From Takakia lepidozioides (taxonomy: Eukaryota > Streptophyta > Takakiopsida > Takakiales > Takakiaceae): a DNA stretch of 64,000 nt. The stretch spans positions 84,422,756-84,486,755 of the forward strand of contig CM060731.1 of NCBI GenBank assembly GCA_030704615.1. Direction: 5' to 3'. Within the stretch, counting starts at the first letter, position 1. Each line of letters starts with the position of its first letter. A program made the translations under genes and the position numbers. Positions 21,997-34,309 of this stretch are shown here, piece by piece. The notes beneath the pieces were generated by a model. It did not search any database. It was not told where the DNA came from and saw only the letters and a program-made list of their open reading frames with translations.

Positions 21997-22278
21997 CTAG
22001 CTTAGGAATCCGATTGAAAAAACTTGTATTGTACAAGACGTGCTATAAATGAAACGGATTCCAAATGTTGTGCTTCCTATTGCTCCACACTTGGCCGGGA
22101 CTTAGAGGAAGTCGGCCGAACTAGCTAGTGGAGAGTAGAGTCAAGTGTGGGTTTGGTTCTTGGCCATGGGACGCCATGGTGCGGAAACAAACTCCTTGAT
22201 GTGGGACGCACACAACTTGATGTTCGTTTCTACAAAATGGACAAGTCGATGAGGACATCGACTCCCTGTTGGTAGGGG

Positions 22279-22996
22279 TGTCGCGGCCCTTTGCCTTGAG
22301 GGCAGGGGGTCGGACACATGAGGGGTGCCCCTGTGGTGGGGCATCGGCAGTGAAGGTATGGGGGGCTGAAGCACCCTTGAGTGCCCAAGGCACTGAAGGA
22401 GGCGGAGGCGCTCACTAGGTGGAGCCCCGCACACCGGGTTGCGGTGGGGTGGCTCCACAAGGGGTGGTGATAGCTTAGCGGGACTTAGTGGGGGTGGGCA
22501 TAGGACTCACCATGGGGGGGAGACCTCGTGGTGGGAGTCGTGGGGAGTCTTGGGACTCATCACGGTCCATAGGGGCCGTTGGGTGAGTGGGCAAAGCTCA
22601 CGCGCGACTCATCACCGGGAGTCGAGGGTTTTCGTGGTGGTTCGCCATAAAATGGCATGGCTGGTTATGAAACCCCCGCAGACAGCTATAGAAGTATATA
22701 TAGGGAGTAGTAACCCCGAGAACGGTGCAAGCCCGTTGGTGACCAAAAACTAGTGAGTAAGGGAGCGAGCCGGAAAGCGACCAAAGAGTGGGGGCTGTTC
22801 GGACTGCCCTACCAAAGGAATTCCACTAGTCCCAAATAGGTGGAGGGTTTTAGTGGGAAGTGAGGGGGGACCGTTATGTCCCGGTGAGCAGCCGAAGCTC
22901 CAAGTTGGCCCGGCGGCCAGGTGGGGAGTCAGGCGCGCGCATCAAAGCGAGTAACTATGACTTGAAGGGGAGCTTACCGAAGTGAGGTGCGCGACA
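22279..22996 (+). repeat. B1 3' LTR
   Basis: 718 bp, TGTCGCGGCCC to GGTGCGCGACA, with small indels relative to the 5' LTR, indicating an old insertion. Confidence 0.9.
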
Positions 22997-23220
22997 CCCT
23001 GAGCATCAGGCTCCTTGGCAGCCAATGTTTATTTCTTCCAAAACTTTATCAACTTCATGGTGGTATAAGCATCAGCACTCCATCTGGTCCTAGCTTATAC
23101 ATTCTGCTTCCTACCATAGTGTAAGGTAAAGCCTTGATAGCAATTCTCTTTCTCTGCTCCTCCCATAACTTGGTGGACATTGACCATGAGTAAGATAGTA
23201 TCTGATTGGCCATTGCCAAT

Positions 23221-23727
23221 CTAACCAATCATTGCACTTCCCTGCACCTCCACGGCAAATAAGCTCGCATCTGGTAATTGATCATCTACTCTTGTGGCTG
23301 GTTCACCTGTTGATAACCGTGACAAGTGGTCCGCCACAAGATGCAGCCTCCCAGGCTTGTAAACAACCTCAAACTCAAATTCGTGTAAGATTATCAACCA
23401 TCTTGCTATTCTTCCGCTTATCAGAGGTTTGTTTACCAAGTATATCAAAGCTTGGTGATCCACATAGAACATAAACTTCTTACCCAACAGGTAATGCCTG
23501 AATTTCTTCACTGCATAGATCATTGCCAATGCTTCTCTTTCTGTTGTGCTATAATTTCTTTCAGCATTGTTCATTAATCGGCTAGCATAGTACACAGGTG
23601 AATCTATCCTTCCTGTAACATTTTGGGCTAGCAACGCTCCCAATGCTTCTCCTGAAGCATCACAGTGAACATGGAACATTTCCTGCCAGTGAGGATTAAT
23701 CAATATAGGTGTAGTTGTCATTGACAA
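23221..23727 (-). pseudogene. A2 RNase H
   Basis: Open frame with HVHCDASGEALGALLAQ, YYASRLMN, ERNYSTTEREALAMIYAVKKFRHYLLG and FYVDHQALIYLVNK, a complete RNase H core, then VVYKPGRLHLVADHLSRL. In the continuation to 23040 (KALPYTMVGSRMYKLGPDG) a stop follows. Confidence 0.9.
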
Positions 23728-24246
23728 TGTCAGACTTTGTATGCATAAGCACCCCAGTCTGTGATGAAAGCTGTTTTTCCTTGATCTTCCTCTGCCACCT
23801 GTACTTGATTATAACCACTGAAGCCATCCATGAATGAATACATTTCATGGCCCTGCCACAGTGTCCAATACTGCTTCTGTGAATGGTAGAGGAAAAGGAT
23901 CCTTCCTCGTACAAGCATTCAGCTTCTTGTAGTTCACACAAACTCTTAGTTTGCCATTTTTCTTGGGGACTATCACAATGGGTGACAACCAAGTTGTGTA
24001 CTCTATCGGGTATATAAATTTAGCTTCAGCCAACTTTTTGATCTCTTCTCCAACCTTCTCTGCATAGTTGGGATTCATCCTGTATCTCGCCTGTTTAACT
24101 GGTATTGATCCTGGTTCCAGTTCAATCTTATGTTGACAGATCTCAGGTGGTATCCCCTTCAGATCCTCATAGCTCCAAGCAAATACATCTCTGTATTTAA
24201 TGAACAGACTCTTTGCTTCCTCAAAGAATTCTGGCTCTAGATCCAC
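23728..24246 (-). pseudogene. A2 reverse transcriptase with catalytic palm deleted
   Basis: N-terminal RT blocks are clear (PEFFEEAKSLFIKYRDVFAW, WLSPIVIVPKKNGKLRVCVNYKKLNACT, FMDGFSGYNQVQVAEED, KTAFITDWGAYAYKV). After the AYKV block the sequence passes straight to the RNase H region; the MPFGL..NAP and YVDD blocks are missing, so the enzyme is dead by deletion. Confidence 0.85.
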
Positions 24247-24418
24247 CCTACCTTCACCATCCTTGGTTCCTTCTCAGTTCCCACATTCACTTCCCTCACC
24301 TGCTCATCAGCTGTGATTGTCCAACCAGTTACTATTTCATCCTGTAGACTTACGTGGCTGGTTCCTCTAGGATATCAATCTCTCCTTCCCTTTCCTCATA
24401 AAAATGGTGGGTAACTAT

Positions 24419-25084
24419 TTATTTCCTCCTCAATTGGGTTGTTGTCACTGCACCACAGTAGATACTTTTTAAACAATTCAGGCCTTCTAATTGCATCTCT
24501 GCAACCTGTTCCCACTCTGGGTGTGCAGCGAACAAAGTAGCTTCATGTTCCTCATCCAGTCCTTCTTTCCAATCATACTCCCTGACCCCTCTTGGTCTTC
24601 TTGTAGCAGATAGTCTTTCAGATTTCTTAGTGGTGATTTGTATCTTGTTCAACCCATCCTGCACAGTCAGTAACTGTGAATTCCAATCATGAGACACTTT
24701 GGCCTGTTTCAGCCATGGTCTTCCCAACAATAAGGAATAAGCTTCCAGGACTTCATTCATCTTCAACACAGTTACTGTGATCTTAAAGATCATCTCTTGA
24801 ATCTGGATTTTAACTCCTCTGATCAATCCCAATGGCTGTACACTCCTTTGGTCTGCCATGGTTACTGTAAATGCGGCTGGTTTCATGTTGTTTAGACCTA
24901 GCTTCTGCCTCAATTGGTCTGTCATGATATTCACACTAGAGTCTCCATCTATCAGTACATCTGTGCTTCCAATTCTCAACTGGATAACTGGCATAGAATC
25001 ATCAAAATCCATGATTGTTTCTTGCCCTTCTGGCCTCACATTATAACTGGTCACCATGCTGTTCAGGTCTGTGTTCTCTGTCAA
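24419..25084 (-). pseudogene. A2 protease region
   Basis: PVIQLRIGSTDVLIDGDSSV with the retropepsin-like core (DGG in copy A3, DGD here), then FTVTMADQRSVQPLG and YSLLLGRPWLKQA. Open for 221 codons. Confidence 0.75.
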
Positions 25085-26245
25085 ATGGGCAATCCTGTTG
25101 ATTGCTTGATATAGCTGTGTCTACAATAAGGTGCCACAGCTAATAGCTGTCCAATGGTAATTTCCACTTTGGACTGGCATATCACTTCAGCCAATGTCCC
25201 TTCCTTACCCTGCACTTCTGCGGCTTCCCTCTTTCCTTCTTCCTCACTGACTTCTTCTTCTCCTTCAGAGTCTGAGGAGTCTACCATGGGAATATCAGTA
25301 CTCTTCTGCATTTCCCGTATGGTATCCGCCATTTCCTTGTGCAGTTCCTTCTCATCTCTCCAAGCCTCATCATCTTCAGGCACATCACTGCCATCTTCAT
25401 TATCATCAACTTCATCTTCCACTGGAGGTACTAATTTGGCTCTGCTTCTTGTTACTATCATTGTACTCACTTCCGGTACAATACATGGCCTAACCATGTG
25501 GGCTGCCACTACTGGCCCCTCATTCCCAGGAGCTCTCATCTCATTCTGGTGTCTGATCCAGAATGGACAAGCTGCCTTACGATGTCCTGCCTGATTACAA
25601 TAGTAACACAGTTCTTCTCCATTGGGTCCTCGCCCTTGGTCTGTTCTGGGATTATTTCTGTAATCCTGATTCCCTGGCTGGTAATTCCCTCTTGGATTAC
25701 CCTGATAGCCACCCCTGGGATGTCCCTGGTAATTCCCTCTTGGATTACCTCTCCTTTCCATGCCATTGTTATAACCACCTGTCCTACCGTAGTGGTTTGA
25801 TCATTGTTTCTTCTTGGCTGGGGTTGCACTTGATGCACCCTTACCTGCCTAGGCTCTCTTACTGCTGTTCTTCTGTTGTAGTAACAATTCTCAGTAGAAT
25901 GGTTATCCATTTTACAGATAGTGCAGTGTTTCTCTTTCATGTGGCATTCAGTAGTGGTGTGGCCTTCATTCTGGCATTTTGCACACCAAACACCCTTCCT
26001 CCAATGTGTTGCAGCCTCTGTGGCATACTTTTTCAAGATTTCTTCTAATCTCTTCTCATAATTTTCCCTCTTCATCTTTTCCTTCTTTTTACTCTTCTTT
26101 TTATGCTCCATCTCCTCTTCTTCTTCTGACTCATCCTCAGAGTCCTCTTCATCTCTTTTCTCCTTCCTGAGCATTCCCAACTGCTCAATTCTTTTTGCTG
26201 TTTCAAATGCCTCCTCCACTGTATTGTGGGGTAACATGTTTTGTT
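25085..26245 (-). pseudogene. A2 gag C-terminal half
   Basis: Two overlapping frames cover EEAFETAKRIEQLGML, the knuckles CAKCQNEGHTTTEC and CTICKMDNHSTENC, and after a frameshift the third knuckle CYYCNQAGHRKAAC and acidic tail. Confidence 0.85.
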
Positions 26246-27902
26246 TTGCATTTTTTGGCACATTTTTTTGCACAATGTTTTACCCTTTTGCCTATCGAAG
26301 GACCAAGGAAGTGGCTATATAGAAAATAATATTGCATCACCTCTTTGTGCAATCAATTTGCTTCCATGTCCATTATATATTTCAGAGGGAGATTGTTCTT
26401 GAAATATGATGAGTTCCTGTCAAAACAACTAGTTAGACTGTATTCTAGGCCTCTCATTTTTGATTAATAGTGTCTCAAACACACAGGTTTGAGGCCTGCA
26501 AGGGGGTTACCTGACAGCAACCTGGGTCCAGGACCGACAAATTAAAACACACACGCTTGAGGCCCGTGGGCCCTGTGAGGGGGTCACCTGGTTGCTGGCC
26601 GGGTCCAGGACCGACCCACCAGACCAAGGCCAAGGTTTCTGACACGCCCAGCGTTATTCGCAATCTAGGATTAGCCTCAGGAGAGGCCTTGTCCCTACCA
26701 GGCAGGGCACATTAATATGTGCCGTAAAGACCTGCGGGTTTTTTCTCTTTGTATTTTCAGGGAGCTTACCTGGCGGAATGTCACGTCGAGAGTGAGCGGG
26801 GGATATTACGCGGGCTGGGGGATCTTACGCGTAGGGTCCCGTGGGATATTACGCACGCCATCTTTTCTTTACAATGTCATCTTTTATGTGATATGCCGCA
26901 GTCTGAGCCGTCCACAGCGAAAAGAAATCCTATGTCTTTACCTGTGGGATATTACGCCCTCGGTCACTCCCCTCACACCGCGGTACACCCTGGGGTGGGG
27001 ACTTACCCTATACATTCTGTCATTAATGCCAAGAGCCAGCCCCATGCCCAGGCCATGCCATTTCCCTCGCCATCCCCCTTGCTCGCCATACTCCTCACCA
27101 TGCATGCGGACCCTACCATGCTCTATGAGCCCTCCCCCATGCTCCATGGCATGTTTGGCATCCATGGATGAATTTAGGGGGATGACTTTAGAATGGATGA
27201 GGTTAGGGTGAAGGCTGTTCAACATTGCTTATCTTGGCTCCCAAAGCAAACAGCGGGTTCTATGGATTAGTGAGTAGATTAGATTAGTGAGGTGAGCTTG
27301 TGGATCACTAAACACTTGATGTGAATTGTTGGGTGCAAGACGCTTAAGAGATTCAATGAAGGAGCTGAAGCAGTTAAAGAAGCTTATAGTGTGATCAGAT
27401 GATGGAAAAGACAATGTGGACTAAGCGAAAATATCCCAGCAAGTAAGACTTATGTTTATGCAAATGGTATGTGTTGTTTACATGTGCTCTTCTGTTGTTT
27501 GCATGATTCTTCTTTCATATATGGGTATCCCAATGGATAGAGCAATCATGTGCTCTGAAACACAATTTCTTAGGATATGGAAACTAACATCGCGGTTTCC
27601 ATATGCATTGGAACATGTTTTTGTTTTTGTTGAAGTTCAAAAAAATGGTTTATATAGTAGGCCATATAATAGAGGTTCAAACTAATTACAAATTCATGAA
27701 TGCATATTAGGGTTTGAATAAGGATAATACTCTCAAGTATCAACTGTGTTATTTGAATTTTTTCTGATTACACAGAAAGGTGGAGATGCATGATATGTGC
27801 AAAATGTGAGGAAGATCAATGATGAAGGACTTGGAGATTCAAAGCCCTATCAAAAGTCCATTTGATGCAAATGATTTGGTATGGTTGCCACACATCATAA
27901 AC
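26246..27902. other. Gene-free stretch with short repeats
   Basis: I find no supported gene. A direct repeat of about 80 bp lies at 26480-26640 (both copies end in GGGTCCAGGACCGAC). At 26808-26960 the 12-mer GGGATATTACGC or a one-base variant recurs four times. A PTS-free minus-strand frame at 26938-27225 has no recognisable domain. Confidence 0.5.
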
Positions 27903-28112
27903 GTCGCGCGCCTCACTTTGGTAACCCCCCCTTTAAGTCATAGTTACTCGCTTTGATGCGCGCCTAACTCCCAAACCGGCCGCCGGGCCAACTCGGAGCT
28001 TCGGCTGCTCACCGGGGCATAAGGTCCCCCTCACTCCTCCACAAGACCCTCCACAAGACCCTCCACCACTTTGGACCTAGCGGAAATTCCTTTTGGTAGT
28101 TGGTGTAGATGC
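27903..28112 (-). repeat. Chromovirus B LTR fragment, reversed
   Basis: The reverse complement matches the last ~210 bp of the B LTR (GAGCAGCCGAAGCTCCGAG, AAAGCGAGTAACTATGACTT, GGCGCGCGAC). The GTGGAGGGTCTT unit is partly duplicated here. Confidence 0.8.
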
Positions 28113-28220
28113 ATATAATGGTACAGTTTTCTTTTCAGATCGTTTTTTATCTTAAAACAGGCAGTTTCGGCATTATACTACCAAAACAGGACAGTTTGTC
28201 AGTTAATTGGGAATGGAGCA

Positions 28221-28240
28221 CACTAGAAAAGGCCCGGGAG
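28221..28240 (+). mobile_element. Possible CACTA-type end, second site
   Basis: CACTAGAAAAGGCCCGGGAG is a second CACTA-like terminus, followed by the GC-rich 28245-28440. No partner end found. Confidence 0.25.
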
Positions 28241-28244
28241 TTTA

Positions 28245-28440
28245 ATGCGAGCCCTTCGGTCCTGCCTCCGTGGCACCCCCCCTAGCCCCCCACAGCCCCC
28301 CCCCCTTCGGCTTCGCGCGGCTCACGGTCGCCGCGGCCCGCCCCCCGCTCTGCCGGCCCTCCCCTCGCCACCCCCCCCCCCCCCCCGCCCCTCCACCCCC
28401 CAGGCCCCCGCGCCACACCCGCCCCCGCCCCCCATCCGTC
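28245..28440. repeat. C-rich low-complexity tract
   Basis: Strongly C-rich with a homopolymer of about 16 C near 28370-28387. The Pro- and Gly-rich frames on either strand are artefacts of composition. Confidence 0.7.
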
Positions 28441-28749
28441 ACCCCATGGAATGTCGTTTATATAACACGTGATACATGTAGGTCATGCAGGCATCCATGT
28501 CAGATGTGGTCATGAACATAACATGAGCCCATAGTGAGAGTGAAGCCAACACATGCATGGTTACACATAGGTACATAAGTTTGAATTTGAAATTTAGTAT
28601 TATTTAATGGACATGACTGTTCGTCTACTTGTAGGATTTAGGATCAATGTGTGTAGGTATGGATGGATGAGAGTAGGATGGATGAGAATACGATGGATGT
28701 GTAATCAGAGGCGAGTCTCCATGGAATCACCCTCGTGTAGCTTCGTGTC

Positions 28750-31600
28750 TGAAACGGTTCTGTCACCAGGAAAGCTTACGTTCAGCCTGTATCAGCACCG
28801 CCTCCTCTTTGAATTGCAAATTGACATGTCGGTTGGCGAGAAATCTGAAGCCATCGTGTCCCATCTTGTTTTGCTGCTTCGAGAAGTGCAACTGCCAAAT
28901 GCAGGTGCTTTCAACCATCATGTACTGTAGTGGCGTTTGCAATGGCATGGCAAGCCTCGGGGCCAAGACTCGGCCCAAGTCGCCTACATTCCATGGAATC
29001 GCGTTGTTGATTTCATTACTAGGGAATCCTCCCGTACAAATGGCCCATGCACTTTCCACAGGCATCACCAAAGAGGCCATCTGGAGGGATCTCTGTTAGC
29101 TCCTCGCACCAACAGTGCTTTGACTATAACAAGGTACATCTAGGGCTGCCGTTCATATGTTGCAATGCCTATTCCATGATTTCCATGAATGCAGAGAGTG
29201 CCTGAGTCCCCTTGGAGTGATAGTAACGGAATGTAGTTTGTGGTTGTAGGTATCACTGCTCATATGGTCCAGAGGATAGAACTACGGCCCTCTTGGATGT
29301 TACCCCTGCAATGGCACACAAGAAACGCCGAACAAAACCTGCAAAGAAGAAGGGGAGGAAGCCAAGAGTCACAACCGCTTCCATTGAAGCAAAGCCAAAA
29401 CAAGCAAGGACCACACAAACAAAATCGGGGGAAAGCATCAAGAGGGGATGTATGTGCAGGTTTGTAGTGAAGCAATGCCATGTGGACCCTGATATTGCAG
29501 AGCTGGTCTATTATAAAAAGAGACATGTCAATGGGGCTGGAGAGGTCTGCCATGGACCCACTCAACAACTAGGTCGTATTTCATTAGCTCCCCACTTGAA
29601 CGATGACATGAAATCATGGATGTTACATAACCTACGTCTGGGACTAAGCATCAACAAGATAATGGCGAAGCACACGCAGTGGGTGAGGGATATCATGGAT
29701 GGGGGGTTGGAGGTTACTCGTGACACCTTCCTTCTTTCAAGCGACATCCGAAATATTGCCAACAAGTGCGATGAAGAAACTTTCAAAAAGCACTCCAATG
29801 ATGCACAAAGTGTCCGAATGTGGTGCATGAAAACCCAGCAAGCGTTTTCTACTACCAGGAAGAGTGTAATCACCCTGCGTGGACGTTGAAGGACCGAAAA
29901 CTGGACCTTCCATTTGTGCTTGGCATACAAACTGATTGGCAGAGAAAACAAATGCTCAAACACGGCCATCGTCGCATAGTTGCTTGTGATGCAACCTTTG
30001 CGACGAATGAAAAGAAGGTTGCGGCAGTTTCTTAACCCAAATGTCCTCAAAAGCTTGTCAAATTATGTTCTTCATGTGAACTTTTCTGTTTTCGTACCAT
30101 TTCCTTGAACTCACTTCAGTTACACATGATTATGTTGCAGTACCCTTTGTATACCATGATGGTATTCGACGACTGGCTGAATGGTATTCCAGTGGCTTAA
30201 ATTATCACTGCAAGCTGCAAAACCATCGATCTTACGCCTTGGATGGAGGCACTAAACAAACAAATGGCAAGTTTGCAAGTAGACTGGCGTCCGAATGTCT
30301 TTATTGTGGATGACGCAGATGCTGAAATTGCTGCCATTAGGTACGTCCATGAACTCAGGCAATATACCTACCATGATCTCTTAGTTACACATGAATTTCA
30401 GTTTACCTACCTAATAAGAGAACAGATCTGTCTGGGGGGATTGTGTTGTTTTCTTGTACTTGTGGTATGTTCGCCGAGCCTGGCAGAAGAATGTTGTAGC
30501 AAAGGTGAAAGACCCAGTATTGCGAGCGGCTATCTTACAAGACCTGCACAAATCATGTACGATAGAAGGGAGACCTCTGGGGATGCAGGTGAAGCATGGG
30601 CCGCGGGACCTGCGGGAGAAGTACCCTTCTGAGACAAAATTTTGCACCTACATAGAGACAGAGTGGCTTCCAAAAGCCAAAATGTGGATGAAGGGATCCC
30701 GGAACATACCTCATGCCTCTCAAGACACTAATGCTGCCATAAAAGCATACCACGGGAACCTGAAAGTGCAATTGAAGAGCACCAAAAGCGTCCTCGGTAG
30801 TAGGCGGGTGGATTGGCTCATCTCTGAACTGCCAGGTGATGTGCTAACCCATTACTGGTACATGTCACATGCGAAGGCTTATGGGTTCATCCGAAACAAG
30901 CGGCAGGAGGGATTTGTTTGTACTTCTATTTTGTTTGCCAACGACATTCTAGATGCGAATGTGCACCTGTCTGACACACCCAGAGGCATTGCATCAGTTG
31001 AATGCCACCGCCATTTGGGTATGACATATACTGTCCACAATCCGGATTCTAAGTGGGGTTGTTGTGATTGTCATTGGGCCCAGAAAGGAAATATGTGTGC
31101 ACACCAGGTAAAGGTTTTGAAGATGCTCCACCCCCATGTGATGGGCTGATTGCAAAGTTGTGCGGATCCCTGTTGGGCACATGTAAAGGTGGCCTCCACA
31201 ACTTGCTAGCTGCCCATCAGTCCCTCTCTTCCATCCCTTTGTCTTCACAAACTCCCCCAGGTCTGATCTCCCCTTCTATGGCTCACAAAAACATCCGCTG
31301 GTACAAGTCCATTGCCCAACCTACTTGCCCTTATCTCTACAGAGTGGGAAAGTATTCTTCAACTGACAGATACCAGCAAATTCCTACATCAACATCTTCT
31401 TGCATTGGTAAGAGCTACGAAGGGAAAGATTTTGGACATGACTGCCATGTTGGAGGAGGGTCTTCAGTACCCTGGTGAAGACCCAGTTATGACTATTGTG
31501 GATGATGGGAATGGAAAGTCACTTGCACGGTACAAAGACTTTCTGGAGAGGCATGGCTACACAGGCAATCTCCCATCCGTGCCGTCTCCCCACCAGGAGT
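28750..31600 (+). pseudogene. MULE-type transposase T1 with SWIM finger
   Basis: A multi-exon transposase. An N-terminal Cys/His segment (CFDYNK, then intron from about 29131 to 29249, then YHCSYGPEDRTT) is followed by a basic linker, GLSINKIMAKH, and the DDE core: first Asp in RRIVACDATFATN (29988), intron 30018-30140, YPLYTMMVFDDWLNG with a TAA shortly after, second Asp in VFIVDDADAEIAAI (30309), intron from about 30340, WYVRRAWQKN, and DTNAAIKAYHGNLK, where the usual third-acid Glu reads Lys. The SWIM finger is CDCHWAQKGNMCAHQVKVL, at about 31060-31120. The frame at 31312-31602 may be its C-terminus. Nonsense and substituted catalytic residue imply inactivity. Confidence 0.75.
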
Positions 31601-31602
31601 AG

Positions 31603-32780
31603 GAAGAGGTTGTACACCGGCTGAAGGACTTCAGGTACGGCACCATATTCCTGGAATCCCTGCAGTCCATATACTGAACTAGGGCCTATTTGCTTATGCA
31701 AGGAGCGAATGAGACGGTCAGATGGTTGGGCAGCTGTTGGATGTGCCTTCTTTCCATTTTGAACTTCAGGTGGATTGGGCTGAGGAAGCATGTGGCTGAC
31801 AACATTACCAGTACTACAATTTCATTTCCATTTTCAGCTCCACAATTTCAGGCAATGTCTACCGTTTTGCAGGTTCTCACATCAAACTTGCACATGCACA
31901 GGCGTACTGACAGTACACTTCCGTATGAACAACCCATGTACAACTGCTACGCATTGAAAATGTGCAACAGGTGGAGTTCAGAGTGAAGGACGCTTGCAAT
32001 TTGAGGTGCATGCATGCATGGCCCCCGGGTTTGAAGTACGTGATGTGCATGGCCTACGGGTCTGAGGGGGGATAGTACATGTGCATTCACAATGCACTTC
32101 AGAACTGTGTCTGAAAAGTGAGGTTTACGGTTTAGGACACACGCTTGACCGACTCATTCTAAATGGCATCAGATACACGACAGATTCTCTTTCTGTTTCT
32201 AGCCTTCTGTGACTTTTTCATGTGAGGTGGGATGTAGCTCAACTTGGTGGGAGTTTGGATCTTTGCTTTGGGTCACTGCAGTTTAGTAGGTATTTCGAAT
32301 CAGGAGACCTTGTTGAAATGTTTGGGGTCGAAGTTTTTATTCATTCCTGAGGCAACCATTTGCAATTGAAGATGGCATTCCGAATTTACACATTCATATG
32401 TCTCTTTGCAGTTGAATACCTATTTTGAGTCGCTGGCCATGTACAACTGTTTCATTTGAAGTTGGTATTGTTGCCTTAGCAAATGACTTGCATTTGAGGT
32501 TGAAAGAAAGATTTGCCATGGCTCTCTGGCGTCCAATATATAAGGTCATAAAGAACTATCATCCATACTTGTGTTCCACATGAAAGGGAGCATGCACAAC
32601 CTGCAGCAATACAATGCCCATGGAATGTTATTATTTACACGATTACAAAGCAGAGGCGCAAGGACAGAGCTGCCACTAGGTTACAAAGAACGACGTGGAC
32701 AAAAGTTCATTCGGACCCCAAAGAGTCTAAAATGTGAAGACTAAGCTTTATGTCCATTAGAAAATGCAACAATACTGCCA
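31603..32780. other. No gene seen
   Basis: Short frames only. Two similar phrases, GCATGGCCCCCGGGTTTGAA and GCATGGCCTACGGGTCTGAG, lie near 32020 and 32050. Likely 3' flank of T1 and decayed repeats. Confidence 0.4.
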
Positions 32781-32789
32781 ACGACGCAA

Positions 32790-32945
32790 TGGCGTGAGCG
32801 CGCGAGCGTACGCTCACGCAGGAGTGACGTGGCGTGAGCCTGCACCCACGATGACGTGGCGTGAGCGTCTTGTGAGCATGCTGATGTGGCGGCAAATGAT
32901 GATGTGGCACTGTCCGTCATCTGCCACGTCAGCATTAACATGCGC
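32790..32945. repeat. GCGTGAGC / CCACGTCA-rich repeat, copy 2
   Basis: GCGTGAGCGCGCGAGCGTAC followed by repeated GTGACGTGGCGTGAGC-type units; reverse-oriented relative of 14085-14215. Confidence 0.55.
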
Positions 32946-33381
32946 CGCCTATAACCGAGGATGGTCCTATGACCGTGGAATTAATGCACGGAATCTTGCC
33001 TAAATAGAATCAAGACTACCATGAGGCCTACAATTGTAGCATCCAACATTGTGCAATTACAAATGCTTGTTTCACTTTTACAATTATGAGGACAAGAAAA
33101 TATCCTCACAAAGTGTGCGCCATAGAGGCTACCACGGGAAGACCTTCCTCCCTCCTCAAATAACAATGAGAGTTAGGATCATCTTCAAAAGATGATTGTA
33201 GTGCATAGCGACAGCAAGACATGTAGACTTCGAACGGTGCAATGACAAATGTGCTTTTAAAAGTTGCCACTTAGAGCTCACTCCATATAGTTGGAGGCCA
33301 TATCATTGCACCGCCGACGAATTGATGGGAATTACACATTTCAAATCATGGTCGTCCACATACCACATTGCATAGTTGATG

Positions 33382-34261
33382 CTACCCATGTGTTGTATCC
33401 CGCTGCAATAGAGTATCGACCTTGTTGAAACTCATAGTGGCCCGATGAATGAAGTTGTCACGTTTGGGATCGCAAACCATCTTCTTCAAAAATATGAAAT
33501 ACAAATGTTTGCAGGGTATGAATTTACCTCTCTTGCCCAAACTGGTTGATAGCATATTCACAAAATTAGGATATGTGCAATTGGGGAAATTGGGAACCGT
33601 GATGTCGTAGGTCCTGTCATGAACAGCAGACGTAGAAGTGATGATTATGAATACCCGACCATATCCTGGATCGGGTACTTCCGTGGTGCTTCCAACATGA
33701 GCTTGGAGCATTCTTGCGGACTCCACTTTGCCAAAGTGTTCAGCGGTTGGAGAGAAATGCCGAACGAGCTTTCCATCTCGTTTGGTTGGCCACAAGTCAG
33801 GATTTGCCGGGGGGGGCCCGGGAGGACGCAAAAGTAGTAGCACATGCATGGAGTTGGGGTTGTCTCGCAAGGGAAAAGCCTGCCTCCTCCAGCATTTCAA
33901 TCTCCTGAAATCTGAGATGTGTTCCCACCTTCACGGGCCAAACGGTTGGAGGAGATGGCTTCATCACTACGGAAGGACGCACAGTTCCATGCACACATCT
34001 GGCACAATCATCTGCGCAGAACCAGAACTTGTGGTTCTTGGCTTCTGGTTGACCGTATGGACGCATCAAACCCGTGAAAATCGGAGCAGGAGTTCGGGCA
34101 CCACCTCTGGATATAGATGAAGTGCACTTCTCGAAATTAGTTGCCCTGATCACTGTACATTTCACACGAGACCCTACACTTGTGCGTTCTATGTGCCAAA
34201 CGTGGTCGGGGCATGCGGACTCAAGCACATCAAGGGGGTTGTTGTTTCTCTCCTGCACCAT
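33382..34261 (-). pseudogene. Transposase T2, C-terminal fragment
   Basis: Two minus-strand frames joined by a frameshift near 33850. The first (34261-33797) has HVWHIERTSVGSRVKCTVIR, ARTPAPIFTG, KFWFCADDCARCVHG and VWPVKVGTHL, matching the Cys-rich domain of the edge copies (SQWRIART.., RNPDGAVPAP, QFWFCRHDIMTCVYG, VWPVEPGCDL). The second ends with NCTYPNF..IPCKHLYFIFLKK, the SWIM-like finger, in which the second Cys of CNC has become Tyr. The rest of the transposase is missing; LTR element A3 starts 49 bp upstream of it. Confidence 0.65.
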
Positions 34262-34309
34262 TTCAGTGGCACTGTTTGATGCTGGAGCTTGCCGTCGTGT
34301 TGGAGGTTC

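Larger units (their letters stand above)
16665..22996 (+). mobile_element. Ty3/gypsy chromovirus B1, full length but degenerate
   Basis: Two LTRs of about 720 bp (TGTCGC...GCGACA) flank gag, protease, reverse transcriptase, RNase H, integrase and a chromodomain in the canonical Ty3/gypsy order. The primer binding site matches initiator tRNA-Met. Many frameshifts and stops make it non-autonomous today. The 5-bp flanks are CCTTG and CCCTG, one mismatch from a target-site duplication. However, the sequence to the left is the methyltransferase paralogue while that to the right is gypsy A2, so a simple insertion is not proven. Confidence 0.9.
23000..26245 (-). mobile_element. Gypsy family A element A2, truncated, minus strand
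   Basis: Reading leftwards: gag with three CCHC knuckles, acidic linker, protease, reverse transcriptase, RNase H and the start of the linker to integrase, which stops near 23000 at the B1 LTR. No LTR is attached. Homology to the other family A gag copies ends at about 26240, just upstream of MLPHNTVEEAF. Confidence 0.85.

Noticed and set aside
28242-28515. Pro-rich and Gly-rich proteins
   Set aside because: Produced by a C-rich low-complexity tract; no coding signature.
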